Below, piece after piece: positions 1 through 8,500 of a DNA stretch of 64,000 bases. Each line of letters starts with the position of its first letter. Within the stretch, counting starts at the first letter, position 1. The translations under genes were made by a program, and so were the position numbers. The notes under the pieces are model-generated. The model was given only the letters and a program-made list of their open reading frames with translations. It was not told the DNA's origin and searched no databases. Origin of the DNA: Defluviitalea raffinosedens (GTDB taxonomy: Bacteria; Bacillota; Clostridia; Lachnospirales; Defluviitaleaceae). The stretch is from the NCBI RefSeq assembly GCF_016908775.1, contig NZ_JAFBEP010000011.1, positions 1-64,000 of the forward strand, written 5' to 3'.

Positions 1-192
1 CTGAGAAGTATAAAGAATAGTGGCTATATTATATGAGTTATCCCAAAAAGAGGGTTAACCTGCTTTTTAAAAACCGAGAACAAGTTGACACTGACTTTTT
101 TATTTTGTTGATTTTTATATTAAAATATGTATACTAAAGATAACAGCTCCTACGAGCTTATATTAAGCGCAATACAGTAGGCCATTAAAAAT

Positions 193-226
193 ACCCACTT
201 AGGTAGTTCGTTCTATCTAAGTGGGT
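193..226 (-). terminator. Terminator of the leftward phage operon
   Basis: A 14-bp stem (one G-T pair) with a 6-nt loop. On the minus strand it is followed by a short T run. It lies just past the stop codon of the last leftward phage gene (261). I see no gene between 1 and 192. Confidence 0.7.
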
Positions 227-260
227 TTCCTATTTAACATGCTGCTAATGTTATCTTAAA

Positions 261-717
261 CTACTTCCCGTATAAAAGCAGTGCCAGATGATTAAGTGCC
301 TTATCCTTCCTGCGGTACACCTGTGCTCTTTCAAGAAACAGCTTCTCTCCGATGTTTGCCACAGCTTCTGTCTTGCTCACATCATTAACAAAAAATTCTG
401 TCAGTATAAACTGTTCTTCCTCCGACAGGGCTTCCCAAGCAGGCTTGAACCACTCCATATATTCTAATGCCCGCCTGTAACGTTCTTTCAACACATCAAT
501 CTCGTCAAGGCAAGCAGCAAGGCGTTCTTCGCCGCTTTTGGGGATTGTGTTTGCCCGGAACTCCGGTAATCTTTGCACTATGAGGGCTTGTCATACGGGT
601 TTCAACTTCATATATATCCTCATCACTGTGCTCGATAATGTACTGCATGCTGCTGTAATCTTTCAAAGCTTCAACAGCAGCCGCTTTTTTATCTAAATAC
701 TGCCATGCAATCAGCAT
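261..717 (-). pseudogene. ArpU/DUF1492-like phage regulator, frameshifted
   Basis: The two halves lie in different frames. The N-terminal half starts at the ATG at 715-717 behind a GGAGGTG ribosome binding site and begins LIAWQYLDKKAAAVEALKDY. It runs to the residues GVPGKHNP. The C-terminal half (SGEERLAACLDEIDVLKERY through LALLLYGK) continues in the +1 frame. Removing one base from the CCCCAAAA run (536-543 on the plus strand) restores one protein of about 150 residues. From memory this matches the DUF1492/sigma-like regulators that end the replication module of many Firmicutes prophages and act on late genes. The C-terminal part looks like a sigma-70 region 4-type helix-turn-helix. The shift is +1, so it does not fit a standard -1 slippery site. 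A mutation or a homopolymer sequencing error is more likely. It lies downstream of the VRR-NUC gene. Confidence 0.75.
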
Positions 718-808
718 ATCGCACCTCCAAAAAATCAAGATAAAAAACCTTGATCTTTGAAGCAGTGTGCTTTTTTGCATTGCTTTGCAGTGCTTGTTTC
801 CTTGTTCG

Positions 809-1111
809 TTATTGCTTCGTTCCTTGCAGAAGGTCATACTTTTCCAGAATAACCTTCACCTCATCTACCGAATGGACAACCGCTGCCACTCCTCCTGCAT
901 TGAGGATTTTCCTTATAGTTGCTTACTGCAGTTTTGTTGTCTTTCCCGATGGGGTTTTTATTTCAAAAGCTATAAACCGTCCATTTACACAGGCAATAAT
1001 GTCTGGTATCCCCGCTGTCCCGTACATACCACCATGTTCCTTCCAACAGAAACACCCCGGTACTGTCATTAAGTACCGCAGTACTTTAGTCACAATACTT
1101 CTTTCAGACAT
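809..1111 (-). pseudogene. VRR-NUC domain nuclease with internal TAA
   Basis: Small single-domain VRR-NUC proteins are PD-(D/E)XK-type nucleases common in phage replication modules, often near an SNF2 helicase. The first 62 residues contain the core: GIPDIIACVNGRFIAFEIK supplies the Asp and the ExK catalytic set. A TAA at 923-925 stops translation after KTPSGKTTKLQ. The same frame then reads on for 37 codons (ATIRKILNAGGVAAVVHSVD and onward to KYDLLQGTKQ) before a second TAA at 809-811. That tail is the usual C-terminal beta-alpha-beta end of the family, so the TAA has replaced a sense codon, probably Glu or Gln. Start at 1111 behind GGAGG. The truncated product keeps the catalytic residues but loses the last strand and helix. 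Confidence 0.8.
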
Positions 1112-1132
1112 AACCGCTCATCCTCCAAAAAT

Positions 1133-1400
1133 GTTACCTTTTTCCCTCTTATAACCTCGTAACGTCCAAAAAAGGCATCTCATAAATCAGCTTCCCAAGC
1201 GCTTTTCAGGATTTTGTTACCTTGTTACCTCTTTTTGGGGTAGGTGTATACACAAATATTTTTATTTTTATATTTTTTAGTCTTAAAAAAGCAATGGTAC
1301 TTTCGCGCGTATATATAAAGTTGAGGTAACAAAGGTAACATCGGTAACAAGTGGCTATTCATCAGCGTTTCTGGCGTTACCTTTTTGTTACCTTGTTACC
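1133..1400. repeat. Iteron-like GTTACC/GGTAAC array with AT-rich tract
   Basis: Nine hexamers: GTTACC at 1133, 1216, 1224, 1376, 1387 and 1395, and the reverse complement GGTAAC at 1325, 1334 and 1343. The central three are spaced exactly 9 bp apart and point opposite to the flanking six. Between the groups, about 1250-1295 is almost pure A/T. This fills the roughly 300-bp gap between the VRR-NUC and primase-helicase genes. Clustered short repeats next to an AT-rich tract and a primase-helicase gene are typical of replication origins, so I read it as the element's candidate origin. The repeats are seen directly; the role is inference. Confidence 0.6.
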
Positions 1401-1410
1401 TTTTTCAATA

Positions 1411-3966
1411 CTAAAGAGGCTCAATATCTGTGATTTCAAAACCGCTCACATCGCATCGCTCTTTCAGTATTGAGAAATCAAGAGCCCACGCTTTTTTTGT
1501 TTCATTCCCGAAACGCATCGTTTTATTGCTCTCTATAAAAAAGTCACTTTGCCTCAATTGCTTCAAAAACTGGTTATATGGAAGACATTCACCAGTGATT
1601 GCATAATCGCGTCTGTACTTGGTATAGCGGTCATATACATCACAGAAACGAATCCCGATAACCTTGCCATCTTTATCAAAAGTGTAGTCTTGATTCGGAG
1701 CCAGTTTCATCCGGGCCATGATTTCCAGGGTCTGTTCTACAATGGTCTTGTTATTGCTGCCGCCATCCAGCAAGTACTCCTGCACACCGTTTTGAAGATA
1801 TCGAATACATGCCCCTTTGTTAATGGGAAATACTTCAGCCCACGTTACATTAAGGAATTCACACAGTTTGTTTACTAGGCTCAATCCGGCATAGCAACAG
1901 GCGAGATTATTGACGATACGAGATGGAAACTCATCAGATATCTCTGACTTTGCTTCCTCATACCACTTCTCTGCCTCAGCAACCGATACTCTGAGTGCTA
2001 TATCCAGCAGGCTCCGACCGAAGCTGCCAAGCAGATCCGCTTTTGCACACAGCTTATAAAATGCTTGTCTATGGCTGGCTGGTTTTAAGTCCTTCTTGCT
2101 GAATAGCAATTCTATGCTCCGTTCTCTGATGGCCGCTTCATCCGGCGATTCCTCACCAGCTACAATAATAGGTGCCAACAGTTCATAAGTAACAGCACTT
2201 TGATCCGCCCTACCGCGGACACCTTCATGGCCGTCATATGCATCTCGAAGATGGTTGTATAAGGCATTTAGCCTTAACTTATCTATCTTTGAAGGCTTGA
2301 ACTCATCCATCAACTGCGGTATCAGATTCGATGATGCAGATTCCTTCATCAGTGTAAATGCAGTAACCTGCGTAGCCGCGCGGATTTTGCTGCACGAAAA
2401 TACCGGCAGAATAACCCGCTCCAATGTATTACTTTTTCCGCTGCCTTGTTCTCCGACAAGCAATAAATGAGGAAACTTGATGCCTGATTTTTTAAGATGC
2501 GGTTTAATGAAGCATCCGGCCACCCAGGCCATTACTGATACCGTTTTTATGGGCTCGTTATAGCTGAGGAGCCATTCACCAAGCATAATAAGCTGTTTCT
2601 TTGTCAATGGCTCAAAGGTTAGGATATCGGTTGTTATGCTTTTATACTTATCAAGCTGCACGATATTTTCAACAATGTTGCCTCCTGCTTCAATGGCACC
2701 ATCTTTTGAAACATATACCATCCGCCCGCCATGCTCATAAATCCCAAGAGCCTTGACCCCTGTTTTCCTTACCCACTCCATTTCAGATATATAACCTTTC
2801 AGCAGTTCCAAATCTCCTTCTGAGCCAAAATAGCCTAAGGATATTGTCCGGCGGTTCAAGATATTTTTAAATTTTTGGATGTTATTGAAGTCGGTAGTCA
2901 TAAATGTCTGGCGGTATATTTCATCACGGATTGTAATAAGGTCAGCAGTCATCTGCGTTTCATCTTCCGATACAATCATCTCCACCGGTTGAATGATAAA
3001 ATTTGTTATAGGATACACACTTTCGCCTCTGGTGCGGTAATACCTGCCCTCATGTTCAAAGATAACTGACTCGCTTTCGCGGCTGTATACGTTCTCTGTA
3101 ACTTCAATGGCCTTATCCAGTGTCTCCTGCCCATATGTTGCTCCACTTGCATGATGTACCGTATCCCACTTTTCCCGGAATAACCCGGAATTTCTAAACA
3201 GCCTGTCCATCTGCTCTTTGTTTTTGCCTGACCAAAAAGCCAGCATACAGCAAAGGGCAAGGTCGGCTTCGGACTGGCTCGGATACCCTGCTTCCTGCCA
3301 TTTTCCTTCCCATAGCAGATCAAATTCCTTATGGTTTTCGGCTGTACGGGCTTTCTCCAGAATTTCTTCATCTGTAAGCGGCTCTAGCTTACCCACCTTA
3401 CTGTCTTTCTTGCTTTTTCCTCTCCGTTTTTTACTTTTAATATAATTCTCATGTATCCAGGCCAGTGCCCCGTTATCTTCAGTAATGTAATCAGGAGTCC
3501 CTGGCAGTCGCTCGCCAGTCATTGTGAAGTATCTGCTGTGGGCATACATTTCAACGCCGGTTTTAGTGTTTTTATTGCCCTTAGCAGGCATCTCCCCTTT
3601 ATAGAAAATATGAAGCCCAGTTCCTGAAGGGCTGATTTCCGTATAGGACGGAAACCGCTCAAGGATATCCTTGGCGGTATCGCTTAATTCCCCAGTGTTT
3701 TTGTCGCGGCAGTGATCTATGTCTATCCCCACTAAACCTCCGCTTTTTGCGAATACAAAACCTAATCCGGTATAGAGATATTGTTCTTTTGCCGCAATCG
3801 CATCGTCAAGGGTCGACCAGTCGTTTGGGTTAGTGCTTGAGGCTTTTCTACCGGTTAAGGGATTGTAAGGGATTTTACTGTCTCTTCCGTCCTTTGTGTT
3901 TGGTTCCAGACGCCAGCAGATCCATTGCTTCCGGTTTGCTAATTCTTTAGGGAATGAGATGCTCAC
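1411..3966 (-). CDS. Phage primase-helicase (prim-pol plus ATPase)
   Basis: An 851-residue replication protein. The N-terminal part (about residues 1-170) looks like the primase/polymerase-type domain of phage and plasmid primases, with GIDIDHCRD near residue 75 carrying metal-binding acidic residues and SPSGTGLHIFYKG further on. A middle segment (around 200-290) resembles the small helical domain often found after such primases. The C-terminal half is a helicase-type ATPase with Walker A GEQGSGKS near residue 500. It would synthesise primers and unwind DNA at the element's origin; the iteron-like array lies just downstream. It uses a GTG start with GGAGGTG eight bases away and overlaps the upstream gene by 4 bp (GTGA). 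No lesion is visible. Confidence 0.85.
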   Translation of the reverse strand: MSISFPKELANRKQWICWRLEPNTKDGRDSKIPYNPLTGRKASSTNPNDWSTLDDAIAAKEQYLYTGLGFVFAKSGGLVGIDIDHCRDKNTGELSDTAKDILERFPSYTEISPSGTGLHIFYKGEMPAKGNKNTKTGVEMYAHSRYFTMTGERLPGTPDYITEDNGALAWIHENYIKSKKRRGKSKKDSKVGKLEPLTDEEILEKARTAENHKEFDLLWEGKWQEAGYPSQSEADLALCCMLAFWSGKNKEQMDRLFRNSGLFREKWDTVHHASGATYGQETLDKAIEVTENVYSRESESVIFEHEGRYYRTRGESVYPITNFIIQPVEMIVSEDETQMTADLITIRDEIYRQTFMTTDFNNIQKFKNILNRRTISLGYFGSEGDLELLKGYISEMEWVRKTGVKALGIYEHGGRMVYVSKDGAIEAGGNIVENIVQLDKYKSITTDILTFEPLTKKQLIMLGEWLLSYNEPIKTVSVMAWVAGCFIKPHLKKSGIKFPHLLLVGEQGSGKSNTLERVILPVFSCSKIRAATQVTAFTLMKESASSNLIPQLMDEFKPSKIDKLRLNALYNHLRDAYDGHEGVRGRADQSAVTYELLAPIIVAGEESPDEAAIRERSIELLFSKKDLKPASHRQAFYKLCAKADLLGSFGRSLLDIALRVSVAEAEKWYEEAKSEISDEFPSRIVNNLACCYAGLSLVNKLCEFLNVTWAEVFPINKGACIRYLQNGVQEYLLDGGSNNKTIVEQTLEIMARMKLAPNQDYTFDKDGKVIGIRFCDVYDRYTKYRRDYAITGECLPYNQFLKQLRQSDFFIESNKTMRFGNETKKAWALDFSILKERCDVSGFEITDIEPL

Positions 3967-4388
3967 TTACACTGCACCTCCTCGCATCGTTCATTAAAAT
4001 ACCGGATCGGAATGCTGCGCTGCTTTGCCTTTTCAATCTCAATGGACATCCCTTTAGTAATTTTTCTGCCAAATACCCACACTTCTGAGCACTTTGACAT
4101 CAATACCATGCCAAAGTACAAGCCCAGATTTCGCATTTGTTCATCATCGTCGTCCATAAACTGCGGAAACAAGAGGTGCGGAGCAATAGGTATGCAATTC
4201 CTGCTCACTGCAAAGCGGCAGTACCCCTGAGCCTTACGGATATTACGTTCTATATCACCAGCATATGGGCTGCAGATAAATACCATCGGTCTGTAAGGCG
4301 CTTTCCTGGCCTCTCGCTCAATCCTAAGCAGTGCTTCATAAGGTGTGGGGTCGTAATATCCTTCCGCGTTAAACTTGCTGATACTCAT
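3963..4388 (-). CDS. DUF4406-like, nucleoside deoxyribosyltransferase-like fold
   Basis: 141 residues. The pattern PMVFICSPYAGDIERNIRKA followed by YCRFAVSRNCIPIAPHLLFP and SEVWVFGRKITKGMSIEIEK matches phage proteins annotated as DUF4406 or DUF7768, which share the fold of nucleoside 2-deoxyribosyltransferases. The true substrate in phages is not known to me. It sits in the replication operon between the antirepressor and the primase-helicase. Start ATG at 4388 behind a G-rich ribosome binding site; the last codons overlap the primase start. Confidence 0.7.
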   Translation of the reverse strand: MSISKFNAEGYYDPTPYEALLRIEREARKAPYRPMVFICSPYAGDIERNIRKAQGYCRFAVSRNCIPIAPHLLFPQFMDDDDEQMRNLGLYFGMVLMSKCSEVWVFGRKITKGMSIEIEKAKQRSIPIRYFNERCEEVQCK

Positions 4389-4403
4389 GGTATTACCCCC
4401 TGC

Positions 4404-5225
4404 CTATGCGCTTTTTTGTTCACGTTCGATTACAGGCAATATACCTTTCTTGTTTTTAAGAAGGTCATAGATAAATAGCCTTCCTTTTTGTGTCCAATAT
4501 GTGTGCATTACGCTTCTTTCTGCATCAATAGCATGAGTCTTGGACTGCGTGTATCCTTGATCGGCGTACTCCTGATATAAAAGCCAGCAGTTTCCCATTT
4601 TGTACTGTACTCCAAGATCATGAAGCAGCTTATTGAAAGCGCGGCCAGACATTCCGTAATCCTTGGCAATCTTGCTGATCGGCACAAGGCTTTTATTTTG
4701 CAATATGAGATCATAATAGCTCGCTTTGGGCTTCAACTCACTGATAATCTGTTTATTCTTTGCATTCTCTATTTCTAAAGCTTTCCGTCTGTCGCGTTCT
4801 GCCTTCAGTTCAGAGAAAATCCTGATACCATACTCCGGATTAGAAATCATATCTTCGATAACTTTATCTGTAGCATAAACTCCATATTTTCTGATCGTGG
4901 GCAGCACTTCATCAAAGACCCATCTTTCAAAGCGTTCAGCAGCAGGAAGTTTGCTACGTATAATGAGACGATATAGATTTCCCTCTGTAATATAAGTCCG
5001 TTCAACATGCTGTTCAGTCGAGACACCATATTGATTTGTAGTTAAGGTGACCCCGTCGTGTTTCACGACCCCGTCTGGTTTGCAATGGCGTTGTATCGCA
5101 TCACGAGGGTTACTATATCCTAGCATCCTTGCACAATCCGTTGCAGGAAAGTATTCCTTTCCATCAATAACGAGTACTTTAAGTTCTCCAAATTCTGTAT
5201 TCTTAAAAACCTGTAAATTAGTCAT
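4404..5225 (-). CDS. Phage antirepressor, BRO-N plus ANT domains
   Basis: 273 residues. The N-terminal 110 form a BRO-N domain (VLVIDGKEYFPATDCARMLG, then DGVVKHD and RLIIRSKLPAAERFERWVFD). A coiled linker (around 125-165, KAERDRRKALEIENAKNKQI) leads to a C-terminal ANT/KilA-C domain (LVPISKIAKDYGMSGRAFNK through WTQKGRLFIYDLL). Proteins of this layout are phage antirepressors or DNA-binding regulators. Start ATG at 5225 behind GGAGG. It is 4 bases downstream of the polymerase stop codon, so the two are translationally linked. Confidence 0.88.
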   Translation of the reverse strand: MTNLQVFKNTEFGELKVLVIDGKEYFPATDCARMLGYSNPRDAIQRHCKPDGVVKHDGVTLTTNQYGVSTEQHVERTYITEGNLYRLIIRSKLPAAERFERWVFDEVLPTIRKYGVYATDKVIEDMISNPEYGIRIFSELKAERDRRKALEIENAKNKQIISELKPKASYYDLILQNKSLVPISKIAKDYGMSGRAFNKLLHDLGVQYKMGNCWLLYQEYADQGYTQSKTHAIDAERSVMHTYWTQKGRLFIYDLLKNKKGILPVIEREQKSA

Positions 5226-5229
5226 AATA

Positions 5230-7152
5230 TCAATCCTCCATTTCTTTCATTTCTCCAAAATTTCTTCCTACCGAAGCCTCTGCCACAATAGGTACATCAA
5301 ATTCAGGGAAGGGTTGTGTTTCCATACACTCTTTTATAAAAACAACTGCTTCGTCCGCCTTGTCTTCCGGTAATTCAAAAACCAGCTCGTCATGTATCTG
5401 CAGTATAGGTTTCAGCCAGAGCCTTTCGGGAAGTCCACTGATGATGCGCCCACAGGCAAGCTTTAGAATATCTGCCGCTGTACCTTGAATAGGTGTATTT
5501 AATGCGCACCGCTCGGCAAACGACTTCTTGCCCCAATCTGATGACCGAATTCCCAGCAGGTATCTTCGCCTGCCCAGCCATGTTTCTGTATAGCAGCTTA
5601 CAGCAGCTCGCTTTTTAACCTCATCCTGCCATTTGGCAAGACCGGGGTATCCGGATTTCAAGTTTTGAATGATGGTCTCACATTCGGACAAAGTTGGGTT
5701 CAGCCCAGCTTTAAATTTAAGTGTTCTCTGTAAGCCAGTAGGAAACAGGCCATAGAACACACCGAAATTGCAGTTTTTTGCAATGGTCCTGCGCTCTTTA
5801 TAATGCGGAGCATTTTTGTCTGCTGCCTCTTCAAAAGGAATGCAGTAAATAACAGAAGTGGTCTGAGCATGGATATCACCGCCAGTACGATAGGTTTCCA
5901 GCATACGTTTGTCCCTGCAATAAAATGCTCCGACACGTAGTTCTATCTGTGAAAAGTCAAGGGATAAAATAACCTTTCCGTCCGGTGCAATGATAAATTT
6001 TCGTACGCCTATTGGGTCATTGTCTTTCTGCGGGCAATTCTGCATATTCGGGTTTCTTGACGCAAATCTGCCTGTCTCTGTCCCCAGCGGCATAAGGTCC
6101 GGATGAATCCTGCCGGTATCCTTATCAATAAATCGAAGATACCCGTCTATATAGGTGGATTTGAGTTTTCCCCACTTGCGGTATTCCTGCACCAGTTTAA
6201 ATAAGCGAACAAGTTCAGGCCTGTTGGATTTACACCATTCTTTTAACAGAATCATGGTTTCATCATCGGCCGCTTCCTGATGTTTTGCGGTCGTTTTCAT
6301 AACCGGAAGACCGAGATCAGTAAAAAGATATTTTTTAAATGCTGAAGTTGAAGCATTTGCCCCTATTTCTATGTTGCCGATAATTCCGGCAATCTCTTTT
6401 CTGATACTGACAATCTTTTCTGCGGCTTCCGCTTGTTTCTTCAGCATGGCTGACTTGTCCACCAATATGCCGTTATACTTCATTATCCCGACATACACAG
6501 ATGTAGGCGATTCCACCTCTTCCACAATAGTTCTGTGTTTGGATAAGAATCTATCAAACCACTGATTGAAAACATGATACAAGCGAAGAGTGTAGTCGCT
6601 GTCTGCACAAGCGTAGCGGATGGTCTTCTCATCCTGAGGGTTCAATTCATCGAAAAACCGACCGTCAGTAACCGTTGAGAATTCTGTCATTTCCGCTTTG
6701 CATAGTGCGGGTGCAAGTGTTTTAAGTCCGCTGTCAGCAAGGCTTCTGAACTCCCACTTGCTTTTTAATGTAAGCTGTGATGCTGCAATAGTGTCATAAC
6801 AAGGCTTTTGAAGGACGATACCTCTTGCGTAAAGGAACATAGACTCAAAAGCTAGGTTATGAGCAACCTTTATTACGTCTTTTGATTCGAACAGCGGTTT
6901 TAAATACTCCCATATTGCCTTCTGGTTCTCCGCGTTTTGCCCGCTGCGATGTTTAAGTGGAACATATATTGCAGTCCCTTCTGATACTGAAAAACTGATC
7001 CCCGTAATATCTGCTCTATGAGCATCCAAAGCCGCACTTTTATCATTCCTCCATTTATCGCAGGGCGACGTTTCAAAGTCGAAAGCAAATAAGACAGTGT
7101 TTTTCAGATACTCTTTTATTTCAGACAGCTTATAAACACATTTGTATCCCAT
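5230..7152 (-). CDS. Phage family A DNA polymerase with 3'-5' exonuclease
   Basis: 640 residues, shorter than bacterial PolA because the 5'-nuclease domain is absent, as in phage polymerases. An exonuclease domain opens with FAFDFETSP (Exo I) near residue 22, with later Exo II and III acidic residues (VAHNLAFE and YACADSDYTLRLY). The polymerase domain holds motif A (LSLDFSQIELR), motif B (RRTIAKNCNFGVFYG) and motif C (QIHDELVFELP). It would replicate the element with the neighbouring primase-helicase. Start ATG at 7152 behind AAGGAG. All catalytic motifs are intact although several neighbours are broken. Confidence 0.93.
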   Translation of the reverse strand: MGYKCVYKLSEIKEYLKNTVLFAFDFETSPCDKWRNDKSAALDAHRADITGISFSVSEGTAIYVPLKHRSGQNAENQKAIWEYLKPLFESKDVIKVAHNLAFESMFLYARGIVLQKPCYDTIAASQLTLKSKWEFRSLADSGLKTLAPALCKAEMTEFSTVTDGRFFDELNPQDEKTIRYACADSDYTLRLYHVFNQWFDRFLSKHRTIVEEVESPTSVYVGIMKYNGILVDKSAMLKKQAEAAEKIVSIRKEIAGIIGNIEIGANASTSAFKKYLFTDLGLPVMKTTAKHQEAADDETMILLKEWCKSNRPELVRLFKLVQEYRKWGKLKSTYIDGYLRFIDKDTGRIHPDLMPLGTETGRFASRNPNMQNCPQKDNDPIGVRKFIIAPDGKVILSLDFSQIELRVGAFYCRDKRMLETYRTGGDIHAQTTSVIYCIPFEEAADKNAPHYKERRTIAKNCNFGVFYGLFPTGLQRTLKFKAGLNPTLSECETIIQNLKSGYPGLAKWQDEVKKRAAVSCYTETWLGRRRYLLGIRSSDWGKKSFAERCALNTPIQGTAADILKLACGRIISGLPERLWLKPILQIHDELVFELPEDKADEAVVFIKECMETQPFPEFDVPIVAEASVGRNFGEMKEMED

Positions 7153-7209
7153 GCGGTTCTCCTTTCCGCCCTATCGGAGATGGAAGTTACTCTCCGATAG
7201 GGCCTTTGA

Positions 7210-7962
7210 TCACTTAAGCGGCTCAGTAATTTCACCTGATTCAGGGTCTACATTTATTACCTCTTCACCGGCAGGTTCAGTATCATGGCCGACTCGGGTA
7301 CTAAATGCTTTGACCTGCTCGGATAGCTTGGATATCAACACATATTCGTCAGCGGTCAGATCCCGATCTACAGCAAACTGAGCCTGGGAATAGGTGATAC
7401 CGCTTGAATTGGTCGCCTTTTTCAATGAAAAGCGGGTAACAACGCTGTTTGATTTTTTGCCTTTTGAAAGCAGCCTTTTGATGTAGCGGGAAAACTCTTT
7501 CAACGATCCAGTAGGCAAAGAGAGTATTAACGGGAAAATTTCTCCTTCACGCAGAACATATATCCTGCGGCGATTTTTGCAAGCTTTGCTGCCGTTTTCC
7601 CCTGAACCGAACTGATTATATGGACATTTGGCACAGCTTCCTCCGGGATCTCCTTCACCGGTTACACCATCAAAACTTCCACAATCCGGCGGGTTACTTC
7701 CTCCGGTATACTTGTCCTTGTAGTATGCATAAAGTGGATGATGATAAAGAATTACCGCTGAGAACTCTTTGACATTATCCGGTTCTCCTGGATTTTCACC
7801 AGGCACTTCGAATACTGTACTGCCTGCGGACGGGATTTTTATGCGTTCAAAAGTCATGTCAAGACCGTCAAGTTCTGATGCCATTGCCTCGTTTAGATTA
7901 AAATCAGCGAGCTGAAGAAAACCTGCATTTTCGCTAATAGTTACGAGTTCATTGTTTTTCAT
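7210..7962 (-). CDS. Conserved phage replication-module protein, zinc-ribbon-like
   Basis: About 250 residues from the ATG at 7960-7962, chosen because GGAGG lies eight bases upstream; a longer frame to 8067 has no ribosome binding site. The central part has four cysteines in GGSCAKCPYNQFGSG and ACKNRRR plus an upstream PPDCGSFDG, suggesting a metal-binding module. The rest is predicted beta-rich with an acidic tail. Firmicutes phages carry close relatives between the Gam-like protein and the polymerase. I know of no proven function; a single-strand DNA-binding or annealing role is a guess from position only. Confidence 0.7.
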   Translation of the reverse strand: MKNNELVTISENAGFLQLADFNLNEAMASELDGLDMTFERIKIPSAGSTVFEVPGENPGEPDNVKEFSAVILYHHPLYAYYKDKYTGGSNPPDCGSFDGVTGEGDPGGSCAKCPYNQFGSGENGSKACKNRRRIYVLREGEIFPLILSLPTGSLKEFSRYIKRLLSKGKKSNSVVTRFSLKKATNSSGITYSQAQFAVDRDLTADEYVLISKLSEQVKAFSTRVGHDTEPAGEEVINVDPESGEITEPLK

Positions 7963-8083
7963 GCTTTTATACCTCCGTAAATATGAATTTGAAATGTAAT
8001 CTATATCATTGTTCTTTGAAACTTTGATCTTAGAACCGTTATTCCTTGAGCATTGATATTGGAGCATTGCTTTCTGAACTTAT

Positions 8084-8500
8084 TTACCTTGCTGCTTTCC
8101 GCACAGTTACTGTTGTTTTTTCGAAGACATTCACAAGGCCTTTCAACCAGTCCGGAAGCTCGTCCCCATTCTCCGCAATCTGTTCTTTAACAAATGCCGA
8201 CAGAGAGTTTGCATTGACTGTTTCATAGATGAGTTCTCCGAAGCCTTTACTGCGCAGAGTATCAAACAGTTCTTCCTTCATGCCTGCGGCAGCACTGGCT
8301 CTTGTCGTCGTTGAAAGGCAGAACATTGTTCCTGCTCTTGTGAAGTTTTGCGTCTCACTGCTGATCATCAGCTCAGACAGGCGGTATTCAACATCGTCAA
8401 TCTCCGCATTTATGCTTTTCAGTTCCTCTTCAACAGCCTTCTTTGCCTCGCGCAGCTCCTTAAGGTGGTCAGCAAGTTCAAACATCGCATTATTGCTCAT
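8084..8500 (-). CDS. Gam-like phage protein
   Basis: About 138 residues from the ATG at 8498-8500, which has GGAGGTG at good spacing. Residues 1-50 form a coiled coil (LADHLKELREAKKAVEEELK). The remainder (SETQNFTRAGTMFCLSTTTR to LPDWLKGLVNVFEKTTVTVR) resembles host-nuclease inhibitor (Gam-like) proteins of Firmicutes phages, which protect DNA ends. The start lies inside the last codons of the helicase gene, so translation is probably coupled. The functional name rests on family resemblance, not a catalytic motif. Confidence 0.6.
   Translation of the reverse strand: MSNNAMFELADHLKELREAKKAVEEELKSINAEIDDVEYRLSELMISSETQNFTRAGTMFCLSTTTRASAAAGMKEELFDTLRSKGFGELIYETVNANSLSAFVKEQIAENGDELPDWLKGLVNVFEKTTVTVRKAAR

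Noticed and set aside
108-135. TTGATT and TATACT with 16 bp spacing, a possible rightward promoter
   Set aside because: Nothing downstream reads rightward before the leftward genes, and AT-rich DNA gives such matches by chance.
923-925. Programmed stop-codon read-through or alternative genetic code
   Set aside because: Stops of different type appear only in foreign genes with other lesions; core genes end normally at TAA, TAG and TGA.
750-1154. Two plus-strand open frames of 101-134 residues
   Set aside because: They are antisense to the regulator and VRR-NUC genes, have low-complexity Cys/Phe/Ser content and no ribosome binding site.
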